Assembly (NCBI RefSeq): GCF_030052995.1
Contig: NZ_JASJPW010000001.1
Coordinates: 1,236,501-1,300,500, forward strand
From: Gemmobacter sp. 24YEA27
GTDB lineage: Bacteria > Pseudomonadota > Alphaproteobacteria > Rhodobacterales > Rhodobacteraceae
Direction: 5' to 3'
Length of the DNA stretch: 64,000 nucleotides
Shown here: positions 38,630 to 46,995 of the stretch, piece by piece
Layout: each line of letters begins with the position of its first letter
Numbering within the stretch: the stretch's first letter is position 1
The notes under the pieces: generated by a model
Database searches by the model: none
The model's input: the letters and a program-made list of their open reading frames with translations, nothing else
What the model was told of the DNA's origin: nothing
Position numbers and translations under genes: made by a program

Positions 38630-39688
38630 ATGGCCACAAGGCGCGGATTTCTGGCGGGGCTGGCCTCGCTGTCGCTTCCCGGGCTTGGCTGGGCGGATGT
38701 CGGCAGCCCCGCCTGGCTCGCTGCCGGGAAAGAGGGCGAGGACTATGTCCTTCACGGGCTGCGATCCGATGGCGAAAGCCTGTTTTCCATCCCTTTGCCG
38801 GCGCGCGGCCATGCGGCGGCGGCGCATCCGTTGCGGCCCGAAGCGGTGGCTTTTGCCCGCCGTCCCGGTGTCTTTGCCATCGTGCTTGACTGTTTCACCG
38901 GCGCCATCCGGCATCGGCTGACCCCGCCTGAGGGGCGGCAATTCAACGGCCATGGGGCTTTTTCCGCCGATGGGGCGCTCCTGATGACCTCGGAAGTCGT
39001 GGCCGAAGGGTCGGAAGGGCGGATCGGGATCTGGGAGACGGAGACTTACCGCCGGATCGGCGAATGGCGGACCGGCGGCATCGGCCCGCATGATATGAAG
39101 CGTCTCGCGGACGGGCGGCTGATCGTCGCGAATGGCGGTATTCAGACCGACCCTTCCGACCGCACCACGCTGAACCTCGACACGATGCGCTCTAACCTCG
39201 CGCTGCTCTCACCTTCGGGAGAGATCCTTGAGGTTGCCGAGCTGGAGCCCGATCTGCATCAGAATTCCCTGCGCCATCTTGCACTTGTGGGCGAGGGCGT
39301 CGCGGTCGCGCTGCAATGGCAGGGCGACCTGTCTGATCCGGTACCGCTTTTGGCCCGCTGGGAGCCGGGCCGCGCGATCACCCTGTTTGAGGCCGCGCCG
39401 GAAGAGATCTACACTATGAAGGGCTATGCGGGATCGATCGCGGCCAATCAGGGGATGATCGCAATTTCCTCGCCCCGGGGGGGCGCGGTGATGGTGTTTG
39501 GCGAAGATGGCACACCGCTTGCCACGCATCGGCGGGCCGATATCTGTGGTCTTGCGGCGCTGGAACAGGGATTCGTCGCATCGGATGGCGGGGGCGGGAT
39601 CTGGGCGCTTGGCGGGGCGCTGGACCCCCTGCGCGCGCTGCGGCACGGCGCCGCCTCCTGGGACAATCACATGGTGGCAATTGGCTGA
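38630..39688 (+). CDS. DUF1513 domain-containing protein
   Basis: A 352-residue beta-propeller-like exported protein. Its N terminus TRRGFLAGLASLSLPGLGWA is a twin-arginine (Tat) signal, so it is folded, perhaps with a cofactor, before export. DUF1513 marks include HPLRPEAVAFARRPGVF, GRQFNGHGAFSADG, GIGPHDMKRLADGRLIVANGG and DICGLAALEQGFV. It is the last gene of the di-heme/imelysin operon (5 bases after the imelysin stop) and probably belongs to the same iron-related system. Confidence 0.93.
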   Translation: MATRRGFLAGLASLSLPGLGWADVGSPAWLAAGKEGEDYVLHGLRSDGESLFSIPLPARGHAAAAHPLRPEAVAFARRPGVFAIVLDCFTGAIRHRLTPPEGRQFNGHGAFSADGALLMTSEVVAEGSEGRIGIWETETYRRIGEWRTGGIGPHDMKRLADGRLIVANGGIQTDPSDRTTLNLDTMRSNLALLSPSGEILEVAELEPDLHQNSLRHLALVGEGVAVALQWQGDLSDPVPLLARWEPGRAITLFEAAPEEIYTMKGYAGSIAANQGMIAISSPRGGAVMVFGEDGTPLATHRRADICGLAALEQGFVASDGGGGIWALGGALDPLRALRHGAASWDNHMVAIG

Positions 39689-40188
39689 TTTGCCGGGGGT
39701 TTCGCCTTTCGCGCAGGTTTCGCTGCACAGCAGCAGCCCAGGGTTTGTGCGAGGGGTGGTTATACTTGACAATTCCACCTGGTATTCCTAAAGCCATTCC
39801 TGACCGATCAGGTCGGAATCTGCTGCCTCGCAAGTGCCCCTCATTCGGAGTGCCAGCCAAACGGTAGCGGGCTGAACAGGTGGAATTCAGGTGGCGGCCC
39901 GGTGGGGCAAGGCAACCGACTGGTTCGGATCTCCCTTTCGGAATTCGGGTCTGAGGCTGCAGAACTTGCACTTCATGGGCCCATCAGGGCGATTGTGGAA
40001 CGGATTTCTCGGATGATCTTCCCAGGGCGAGACCAGATTGACCGGGTTCTGAAATCCACGGCCAGGGTGGCTGAAAAACCGATGGTGGCAAAGGCTGTGC
40101 GGGTTTCGCTTTGTGCTTTGGCAGTCTCGGGCAGGCCGTCTTCACCCGTCCCCCTTTGCACGAAATGAGACTTCAAGTGGTTGAACCG
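39689..40188. other. intergenic region before exbBD-tonB, with inverted repeats
   Basis: No convincing gene in 500 bases. AATTCCACCTG (39771-39781) and CAGGTGGAATT (39877-39887) form an 11-bp inverted repeat about 95 bases apart. An imperfect palindrome, TTCCTGACC-GATC-AGGTCGGAA, lies near 39795-39816 and could be an operator. TTGACA at about 39765-39770 may be a -35 box. Meaning unclear. Confidence 0.45.
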
Positions 40189-41235
40189 ATGCGCGCGGCA
40201 CTTCTTTCCCTTCTGATCCTCTCCGGTGGCATGGCAGCCGCTCAGGATAATACGGCGCCGGTCGTGCCCAATGCGGCGCCGGAGCAATCCGCCGCGCCGG
40301 TGACCGAAGGCAGTGAGGCCCCGCCCGTGGTGCCAGATGCCGCGCCCGATGCCCCGGTTGCGCCCGCGACCGAAGAGACCGGTGCCATCGCAACGCCGGA
40401 CACCGGTGCTACGACCCCGGCTGTCACGCCGGCAACCGGCGCTGAAACGAGCACGAATCCGGCCGCTGACCCCGCCACCCCTGCTGCCACCGGCGAGGCG
40501 GCTCAGCCCGCCGCAGGCCCGGCGGAAGCCGCTCCGGCCCCGGCTCCGGCGGCGCTGCCGGTGCATTCGGTCGAGCTCGAATCGCTGTTCTGGGATGCAC
40601 ATGTCATCGTGCAGGCGGTGATGATCGGGCTTGCGACTGCGGCTTTCGTGGCACTGGTGATCCTGATCCACAAACTGTTTGAATTCGGCTTTGCCTTTGC
40701 CTCAATGCGCAAAACCGCGCGCCTGCTGGCCAGCGCCTCTAGCCTCCACGCGGTTGCCGAAGCGGTGGCCGGTCGCAAAGGCCCCTCGGTCGATATGATC
40801 CGCGCCGCGGATGAGGAATTGCGCCTCGCCGAGGTCGAGCCCGCGCTGATCCCCGGCACCCGTGACCGCACCGATACCGCGATGTCCCGCATCGAGGCCG
40901 GCGCCGCCGCGCGGCTGCGGTCGGGCACCGGGATCCTGGCCTCCATCGGCTCGCTCTCGCCCTTTGTCGGGCTGTTCGGCACTGTGTTCGGGATCATGAA
41001 CAGCTTTCTCGCCATCGCGCAGTCGAACACCACGAACCTCGCCGTCGTCGCGCCCGGCATCGCCGAAGCGCTGCTGGCGACCGCCATCGGCCTTGCTGCC
41101 GCAATCCCGGCGGTGCTGATCTATAATGTGCTGTCGCGGAAGCTCGCAAAATACCGTCTGCAGCTGAATGATGTGGCCGCCGCTGCGGCCCGGCTGCAAA
41201 GCCGGTCGCTTGACCGCCTGAGCGCGAGGGTCTGA
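40189..41235 (+). CDS. exbB: TonB-system energizer ExbB with exported N-terminal extension
   Basis: A 348-residue MotA/TolQ/ExbB-family protein. Residues about 1-20 form a signal peptide, about 20-115 are a low-complexity Pro/Ala/Thr region, and the ExbB domain starts at LESLFWDAHVIVQAVMIGLATAAFVALVILI. Two more membrane segments appear in the second half (GTGILASIGSLSPFVGLFGTVFGIMNSFLAI and GIAEALLATAIGLAAAIPAVLIYN). The domain makes the proton channel that energises TonB. It is followed by exbD after 3 bases. The start could also be at 40165. Confidence 0.93.
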   Translation: MRAALLSLLILSGGMAAAQDNTAPVVPNAAPEQSAAPVTEGSEAPPVVPDAAPDAPVAPATEETGAIATPDTGATTPAVTPATGAETSTNPAADPATPAATGEAAQPAAGPAEAAPAPAPAALPVHSVELESLFWDAHVIVQAVMIGLATAAFVALVILIHKLFEFGFAFASMRKTARLLASASSLHAVAEAVAGRKGPSVDMIRAADEELRLAEVEPALIPGTRDRTDTAMSRIEAGAAARLRSGTGILASIGSLSPFVGLFGTVFGIMNSFLAIAQSNTTNLAVVAPGIAEALLATAIGLAAAIPAVLIYNVLSRKLAKYRLQLNDVAAAAARLQSRSLDRLSARV

Positions 41236-41238
41236 TCC

Positions 41239-41694
41239 ATGGGAACCTCTGTTGGTGGCGGATCGGAAGACGAAGATGCCGAAGTTTCGGAAATCAACGT
41301 CACGCCTTTTATCGACGTTATGCTGGTTCTGCTGATCGTCTTCATGGTGGCCGCGCCGCTGTCGACCGTTGATGTGCCGATCAATCTGCCGGGCAGCACC
41401 TCGACCCCGACGGAACGCCCGGACGAGCCGCTCTGGCTGTCTCTGGGGCTGGACCGGGTGTTGTCTTTGGGCAATGATCCGGTGCCGGGGGGCGGTCTGG
41501 GGGCTGTGCTGGATGCCGCAACGGGCGGCAATCGCGAAACCACGATCTTTTTCCGCGCCGACAAGGATCTGCCTTACGGTGCGACGATGGAAATTCTCGA
41601 TGAACTCCGGAATGCCGGTTATCTGAAAGTGGCGCTGGTGGGGCTGGAAGGCGCCCCCGCCGCCGCCGCTCCTGCGGAAGGATCTCAGCCATGA
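41239..41694 (+). CDS. exbD: biopolymer transport protein ExbD
   Basis: A 151-residue inner-membrane partner of ExbB. It has the cytoplasmic N terminus, then VSEINVTPFIDVMLVLLIVFMVAAPL, which contains the membrane Asp needed for proton conduction, and a periplasmic domain ending in LKVALVGLE. It overlaps the tonB start (ATGA at 41691-41694). Confidence 0.95.
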   Translation: MGTSVGGGSEDEDAEVSEINVTPFIDVMLVLLIVFMVAAPLSTVDVPINLPGSTSTPTERPDEPLWLSLGLDRVLSLGNDPVPGGGLGAVLDAATGGNRETTIFFRADKDLPYGATMEILDELRNAGYLKVALVGLEGAPAAAAPAEGSQP

Positions 41695-42557
41695 CCCAGG
41701 AATTGCCCTCTTTCACCCGGGCCCGCTGCCCCGTTCTGCCCTCACATGTTGGTGCGGGCAAGAGCCGGGCGATGGGCTGGCTGGCCTCGACCTCGATCGC
41801 GGCCCTGCTGGTTTCGGCCATTGGGGCACTGGCGATGACCTGGGAAAGCGCCGGCATGTCGGCCGGGGCGGAAGAGCAGGCGGTTCTCGTCATGTTGCCC
41901 CCGGCCCAGGCCATCGAGGCGATCTCTGAGCCGACCCCGGATGTGACCGACCAGGTGGCTTCGGAAGAGATGCAGACGCCCGATCAGGAAGACGCGCCCG
42001 ACACGCCGGAACTGACCGAAGCCCCCGACGTTCCGGACGAGACCCCCGAGATCGAAGAGATCGTCGAGGATATGGCCCCTGAGGTTGACCAGGAACCGCC
42101 GCCGAAGCCGGTGGTCGAAGTGCCGAAGCCGAAAGAAAGGCCGAAGAAAGAAGAAAAGCCGAAAGAGGTCAAAAAGGCCGAAAAGCCGAAAGAGCCCGCC
42201 AAGGAAAAGCCGAAGAAGAAAGCGAGCGAAGAGCGTGCGGAGACCAAAGCGTCAAAGCAGCAGACCTCGGGCGCGTCCTCTGTCGGCAGCGGTCAGGCCT
42301 CGGCAAAAAATTACGGCGCCTCGGTGATGAGGAAAGTGAACCGTACCCGTAAGAAGTCGGGGGGGGATCGCGGCACGGCGGTTGTTTCCTTTACCATTGC
42401 GGATAATGGCAGCCTCGCCAAAGCGAGCATTTCCAGAAGCTCGGGCTCTGCGAAACTGGATGATGTGGCGCTGGATCACATCCGCCGGTCGGCGCCGTTT
42501 GATCCGCCCCCCGCCGGTGCCGGGCGCACCTATTCCTTCAAATTCGAGGGCCGGTAG
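41691..42557 (+). CDS. tonB: energy transducer TonB
   Basis: A 288-residue TonB-family protein. One membrane segment lies at about residues 27-47 (LASTSIAALLVSAIGALAMTW), then an acidic stretch and the Pro/Lys/Glu-rich span typical of TonB (PKPKERPKKEEKPKEVK), and a C-terminal TonB domain with YGASVMRKVNRTRKKSGGDRGTAVVSFTIADNGSLAKASISRSSG. TonB passes energy to outer-membrane siderophore or heme receptors. Third gene of exbB-exbD-tonB and followed by a terminator. Confidence 0.94.
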   Translation: MTQELPSFTRARCPVLPSHVGAGKSRAMGWLASTSIAALLVSAIGALAMTWESAGMSAGAEEQAVLVMLPPAQAIEAISEPTPDVTDQVASEEMQTPDQEDAPDTPELTEAPDVPDETPEIEEIVEDMAPEVDQEPPPKPVVEVPKPKERPKKEEKPKEVKKAEKPKEPAKEKPKKKASEERAETKASKQQTSGASSVGSGQASAKNYGASVMRKVNRTRKKSGGDRGTAVVSFTIADNGSLAKASISRSSGSAKLDDVALDHIRRSAPFDPPPAGAGRTYSFKFEGR

Positions 42558-42588
42558 CACCCGGTCATCTTTGCCGCACAAGGCAGAG

Positions 42589-42619
42589 CACCCGGCGCCG
42601 CAACGCTCCGGGTGTTTTT
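42589..42619 (+). terminator. rho-independent terminator after tonB
   Basis: CACCCGG (42589-42595) pairs with CCGGGTG (42608-42614), followed by TTTTT. It lies about 30 bases after the tonB stop and is shared with the convergent thioesterase gene. Confidence 0.85.
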
Positions 42620-42622
42620 CTG

Positions 42623-43039
42623 TCAGGGCTCCAGCACCATCTGGGTCTGGGTGATCTGTGCCGCCAGTTTTCCATCGCCGCGCCGGACCGAGGTTTGCCA
42701 GACCTGGGTGCGGCGCCCCTGATGGAGAGGCTCAGATATAGCGCGCACGACCTCGCCCAGCACCAGCGGGCGGAAGAAATTCGTCTTGCTCTCGACGGTG
42801 GTGGTGCTTTGATCGGGGCGGATCGCGGTGACAGTGCCAAGCCCGCCGAGGATATCCGCCAGCGCCATGATCGCGCCGCCATGCAGCACGCCATTGCGGT
42901 TCAGAAGATCCGGCCGCACCGTCAGTTCGGCCTCGACCCGTGTGGCCGTGGCCGAGATTACCCGCAGGCCGATCATCCCGGCAAAGGCGGAAATATCGTT
43001 GGCCTGTGGCGGGCCGGGGGGCAGGTTAAGCTCTGTCAT
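42623..43039 (-). CDS. PaaI-family thioesterase (hotdog fold)
   Basis: A 138-residue hotdog thioesterase with LRVISATATRVEAELTVRPDLLNRNGVLHGGAIMALADILGG, the family's active-site stretch, and TTTVESKTNFFRPLV. The start at 43039 (MTELNLPP) has AGGATC about 9 bases upstream. It lies alone on its strand next to the tonB terminator. Acyl substrate unknown. Confidence 0.88.
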   Translation of the reverse strand: MTELNLPPGPPQANDISAFAGMIGLRVISATATRVEAELTVRPDLLNRNGVLHGGAIMALADILGGLGTVTAIRPDQSTTTVESKTNFFRPLVLGEVVRAISEPLHQGRRTQVWQTSVRRGDGKLAAQITQTQMVLEP

Positions 43040-43138
43040 GATCCAGGATCCTGTGCGGCGCCTGCCTCTGTGACAATGCGGGCGCTTTTGCCGATGCGGG
43101 GGGATAGCAGCATGGCCGCCCGGAAGGGGCAAGGGGCC

Positions 43139-43748
43139 TCAGCGGCGCGATCTCGCATCGCGCCTCACCCGGTGATAGCCTGACATCCGCTCCCGCGTGA
43201 CCTGGCGCCCCCTCGATCCCGCCGGCAAAAGCGATGCACCTCGCTCCGGTTGCCAGCAGCGCCGGATCTTCGTCCGTATTGGCGAGCGCCATCGCATAGC
43301 CGCGGAAAGGGGACAGGCAGAGCTGAGATCGGCCATGGCGCGCCGCACCTCCTTGCGGGTCTGGTCGCGCAGCAGCGGGCTGTTCCAGGCCATGCAGGCG
43401 GCACAAAAGCACCATGCGCTTTGTCGCCAGATCCGGCTGTGCCAGAAGACCGGTCTGATCCGCGAGCCGGCAGACGCAGGCAAAACGGGCAATACTGCGC
43501 GAGTAATGAAAGGCCGCGGGCAGGATGAAACCCGGCTGATGGCCGTTCATCCAGGCGAGAGAGGCGATGCCGCCTGGTCAAACGGCCGCCAGTAAGCGCG
43601 GTGAGAGATGTCAGGCGTGGCGCCAGTCGCGGGAGGCGCTCTTGTCGTCGTCGGGATTGCCTGGCTTCCCGCCGCCTTCAGCGCCTCGATCTGTTCGACA
43701 GAGGCGGCAGCGCTCCAGCCCGCCGGCAGTCGTCGGAAGGGTGATCAT
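43139..43748 (-). pseudogene. decayed gene of unknown function after the Dabb gene
   Basis: An ATG at 43748 overlaps the Dabb stop, as in an operon, but the frame soon shifts. Readable pieces across at least three frames are SVEQIEALKAAGSQAIP, ATPDISHRAYWRPFD, GIASLAWMNGHQPGFILPAAFHYSRSIARFACVCRLADQTGLLAQPDLATKRMVLLCRLHGLE, then RDQTRKEVRRAMADL and GYAMALANTDEDPALLATGARCIAFAGGI. They look like one protein of about 190 residues broken by several indels. I do not recognise the family. Confidence 0.6.
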
Positions 43749-44065
43749 GCGCCTGCTCCGCAATCGAGGTCGAATACGAGGATGCCGGCGAGCCCGCCAA
43801 CCGCCGCCGCGACCAGCCGCGCGCCAAGGGCGCGGTGATCGGGATGGGCCTGATAGGCGGCCAGCGCCGCCCAGTTGTCGAAGTCGATTGTGAAGCCATG
43901 CAGATAGCCGCGCTCGATCTGTTCGGGGCTTTCCGAGCGCCCGGCATGGATCGCACTGATCCCGGCGACCTGGTCGCGGATCGGATGCAAACTGGCGAAC
44001 AGTGCGGCGATCTCTGCTTCGCTGACAGTCTCGCAAAATCGGATCAGGACGATATGGCGGATCAT
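43745..44065 (-). CDS. Dabb (stress-responsive A/B barrel) family protein
   Basis: A 106-residue single-domain dimeric alpha/beta barrel protein. It starts MIRHIVLIRFCETVSEAEIAALF and has the family's HGFTIDFDNWAALAAYQAHPDHRALG. AAGGAG lies just upstream of the ATG. Neighbours on both sides have decayed, but this gene is intact and follows a GMC-oxidoreductase remnant, so it was probably part of the sugar operon. Confidence 0.85.
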   Translation of the reverse strand: MIRHIVLIRFCETVSEAEIAALFASLHPIRDQVAGISAIHAGRSESPEQIERGYLHGFTIDFDNWAALAAYQAHPDHRALGARLVAAAVGGLAGILVFDLDCGAGA

Positions 44066-44361
44066 GGGGAGGCTCCTTGCAATCCATGGGGCGCGCGAAT
44101 CATGCTCGCGGCTTTCTCGGAGATCATGATGGTGGCAGCATTGGGGTTTGATAAGACCGGGCGCGGCATCACGGTGGCATCGGCCTCCCTGAGCGCCGCA
44201 ATCCCGTCGAAGCAAAGCTGCGGGTCGACGACCGTCTCCGGGTCTGCCCCCATACGGCAAGCGCCGGCCGGGAGGTGGTCGGTGCTGGCATTGCGACAGG
44301 CATGGTGAAAGTAATCCTGGTCGCCTGCGACCCCCGGCCCCGGCAGACGTTCGGCCAGCAC
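44062..44361 (-). pseudogene. C-terminal remnant of a GMC oxidoreductase (copy 2)
   Basis: The frame ends with the GMC C-terminal domain: HLPAGACRMGADPETVVDPQLCFDGIAALREADATVMPRPVLSNPNAATIMISEKAASMI, with the His-containing start of the HxxGxCRMG motif and NxNAAT helix. The stop overlaps the Dabb start. The rest of the gene (N-terminal FAD domain, about 400 codons) is missing, and no start codon with a ribosome binding site is seen. Confidence 0.78.
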
Positions 44362-44368
44362 GAAGGGT

Positions 44369-44572
44369 TTACGGCGCGGCCTTGGGCATCATCTCATGCG
44401 CGAGCTTTGGCCCCTCGACCGGCATCCGGCGGTCACAGGGGGCGCCCCAGTGATACGGGTCTGTCAGCGGCGCGTCCAGCGGATCGACATTCCAGACGCC
44501 ACCAGTCTTGAACAAGGACGGGGCGACGGGGCTGCGTTTCGTCAGGATGAACTGCGGTCCGGTCAGGGCCGG
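44369..44572 (-). other. 67-codon open stretch of unknown origin
   Basis: An open frame without a good start reads FILTKRSPVAPSLFKTGG, then VWNVDPLDAPLTDPYHWG and DRRMPVEGPKLAHEMMPK. The composition looks protein-like rather than random, so this is probably another piece of a decayed gene lying between the two GMC remnants. I cannot name it. Confidence 0.4.
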
Positions 44573-44615
44573 TCAGAGTGGTTCTGCATAGCGGTCATAG
44601 CTATGCGGGCGCGTA

Positions 44616-45003
44616 TCAGGAAGGTCGCCGCGCGTGATCGCCGTCATCCCACCTTACCGCCAGACGCGCACCAAGTCGCAGCGCCAGCGCCGCGATGGCC
44701 AGCGATGGGCTTACCGCCGCCGAAGTCGGCAGGACCGAGGCGTCCGCGATATGGGGGTTGTCGAAGTCATGTGCTTTCAGGTCGGAATCGACCACCGAAG
44801 CGCACGGACTCGCCCTCATCCGGCAGGTGCCGCAATGATGGCGGGGCGGGCGTTTCCCGAACCCTTTGGTGAAGACAATCGGCCAGTGCACGCGGCAGCC
44901 GGGTTTCCGCCGCGAGGATCAGCGCCCGGGCCCCCGAAGGCGCCAGGGCAGTGGCGAGTGACGCGCCGCCGATCCCGGCCCCGATGATGATATCGGGGCT
45001 CAT
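44616..45003 (-). pseudogene. GMC family oxidoreductase remnant (copy 1)
   Basis: The ATG at 45003 overlaps the stop of the ABC ATPase gene (ATGA), and the N terminus is readable as PDIIIGAGIGGASLATALAPSGARALIL, the FAD-binding start. After about 36 codons the sequence jumps, with a frameshift, to the C-terminal region [52 protein letters not shown]. About 400 codons are missing. In living relatives this FAD oxidoreductase is linked to sugar or polyol oxidation and is the last gene of such transporter operons. Confidence 0.8.
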
Positions 45004-46112
45004 ACCTGAATCCGGTCTCCGGTTTTCGGATCAAAGGCCACTGCCTTTTCCATATTCACCGCGAAATCAAAGGCCTGATGGGGGTGGACGTCAGCATCCG
45101 CACGCATCCGCGCGATCACATCCTTGCCCGAAAGGGTCATTGTCACGAAGGTGTCGGCACCGGCGGGCTCGGTCACGGTGACCATATTGCGCAAGGGCTG
45201 CACATTATGGGAATTGCGATCGGCGCCTTCCGGGTCGGTGATCGCCTCGGGGCGGATTCCAAGAAGGATATCGCGCCCGTCCCAGGCCGCATAATTGCCC
45301 GAGGAAAACCCAAGGCGCAGTGGCTTGCCGGCGGCGTCGGTGATTTCAGCCCAGGCACGGCCCTGGTCCACCGCCAGCTTTGCCGGGATGATGTTCATCG
45401 CCGGCGAGCCCATGAAAGTTGCGACAAACAGGTTCGCCGGGCTGTCATAAATCTCTTTCGGGGTCCCAAGCTGTTGCACATAGCCCTTGTTCATCACCGC
45501 GATCCGGGTCGAAAGCGTCATCGCCTCGATCTGGTCATGGGTGACATAGACGATGGTGCGTTTCAGTTTGTGATGCAGCTTTTTGATCTCGGTCCGCATG
45601 TCGACCCGCAGTTTCGCGTCGAGATTGGACAGCGGCTCATCGAACAGGAAGACATCCGGATCCCGCACCAGAGCGCGGCCCATGGCGACACGCTGACGCT
45701 GGCCGCCGGAAAGCTGGCCGGGTTTGCGGTCGACGAGATGGTCGATCTGCAAAAGTTTTGCCACATCGGCCAGCGCGCGGTCGCGTTCGGGCTTTGGCGT
45801 CCCGTGCATCTCCAGCCCGAAGGTGATGTTCTGGCCGACCGTCATATTCGGATAAAGCGCATAGCTCTGGAACACCATTGCGATATTGCGCTTTGACGGA
45901 TGGACCCCGTTGACCACCCGGTCTTTGATCGCGATCTCGCCGCCCGAGATGCTTTCCAGCCCGGCGATCATGTTCAGAAGGGTAGATTTGCCGCAGCCCG
46001 AGGGGCCGACGAGGACGAGAAACTCGCCTTCCTGAACCTCAATGTCGACGCTGTGCAGCACTTTGACCGCGCCGTAGGATTTGGTGACGTTCTTGATGTC
46101 GAGAAAGCCCAT
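45000..46112 (-). CDS. sugar ABC transporter ATP-binding protein (UgpC/MalK family)
   Basis: A 370-residue CUT1-class ATPase. Walker A is GPSGCGKST (about residues 37-45), the signature LSGGQRQRVAMGRALVRDP, Walker B VFLFDEPLSNLDAK, and the switch His in YVTHDQIEAM. A C-terminal TOBE/regulatory domain follows, with LGIRPEAIT. It pairs with the two permeases upstream on the strand and the binding protein. The last four bases overlap the dead GMC gene. Confidence 0.95.
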   Translation of the reverse strand: MGFLDIKNVTKSYGAVKVLHSVDIEVQEGEFLVLVGPSGCGKSTLLNMIAGLESISGGEIAIKDRVVNGVHPSKRNIAMVFQSYALYPNMTVGQNITFGLEMHGTPKPERDRALADVAKLLQIDHLVDRKPGQLSGGQRQRVAMGRALVRDPDVFLFDEPLSNLDAKLRVDMRTEIKKLHHKLKRTIVYVTHDQIEAMTLSTRIAVMNKGYVQQLGTPKEIYDSPANLFVATFMGSPAMNIIPAKLAVDQGRAWAEITDAAGKPLRLGFSSGNYAAWDGRDILLGIRPEAITDPEGADRNSHNVQPLRNMVTVTEPAGADTFVTMTLSGKDVIARMRADADVHPHQAFDFAVNMEKAVAFDPKTGDRIQV

Positions 46113-46116
46113 GGCA

Positions 46117-46995
46117 TCAACCTTTAACAGAGCCCGCCATCAGGCCACGCACAAAGTAGCGGCCCGCGACGATATAGACGATGAGGGTGGGGATGGCGGC
46201 AAGGATCGCGGCGGCGAAATGGACGTTGTATTCCTTCACGCCGGTCGAGCTTTGCACGAGGTTGTTCAGCGCGACAGTCATCGGCTGGGTGGTGCCGCCG
46301 AAACTGGCACCGAACAGGAAGTCGTTCCAGATATTGGTGAATTGCCAGATCACGCAGACCACCGCGATGGGACCCGAGACCGGCAGCATGATGCGCCAGA
46401 AGATGCGGAAGAAGCCCGCGCCATCGATCTGGGCTGCGCGGACCAGCTCGGTCGGGAAGGCCGCGTAGTAGTTGCGGAAATAAAGCGTCGAAAAGCCGAG
46501 GCCGTAGACGACATGGACGAGGATCAGGCCGGGAACCGATCCGGCCAGCCCCAGCATCCCCAGCACCCGCGCCATCGGGATCAGCACGATCTGGAACGGG
46601 ATGAAGCAGGAAAACAGCATCAGCCCGAAGACAATTGTATCGCCTCTGAAGCGCCATTTCGTCAGGATATAGCCATTGATCGCGCCGAGAATGGTCGAGA
46701 TCGCGACCGCCGGCACCACCATCAGGATCGAGGTCAGGAAGTAGGGCTTAAGCCCCGTCGCCTGCACGCCGATCTGGGCGGTGGACCAGGCCGAGCGCCA
46801 GGGATCGAGCGTCCATTCATTCGGCAGCGACATCATATTGCCGCCGGTGATCTCGGACAGAGGTTTGACCGAATTGATCCCCATCACATAGAGCGGCAGC
46901 AGGTAAAACAGCGCGAAAAGCAGCAATATCAGATAGATGAAAGTGCGGGTGATGCGGCCGGTCGAGACGGCGGTGTCCTGGGTCGCGACACTCAT
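46117..46995 (-). CDS. carbohydrate ABC transporter permease (MalG-like)
   Basis: A 292-residue CUT1 permease with about six membrane segments. The EAA cytoplasmic loop, which contacts the ATPase, is seen around ELVRAAQIDGAGFFRIFWRIMLPVSGP. It begins four bases inside the end of the first permease gene (overlap at 46992-46995) and is followed by the ATPase gene after 4 bases. Confidence 0.93.
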   Translation of the reverse strand: MSVATQDTAVSTGRITRTFIYLILLLFALFYLLPLYVMGINSVKPLSEITGGNMMSLPNEWTLDPWRSAWSTAQIGVQATGLKPYFLTSILMVVPAVAISTILGAINGYILTKWRFRGDTIVFGLMLFSCFIPFQIVLIPMARVLGMLGLAGSVPGLILVHVVYGLGFSTLYFRNYYAAFPTELVRAAQIDGAGFFRIFWRIMLPVSGPIAVVCVIWQFTNIWNDFLFGASFGGTTQPMTVALNNLVQSSTGVKEYNVHFAAAILAAIPTLIVYIVAGRYFVRGLMAGSVKG

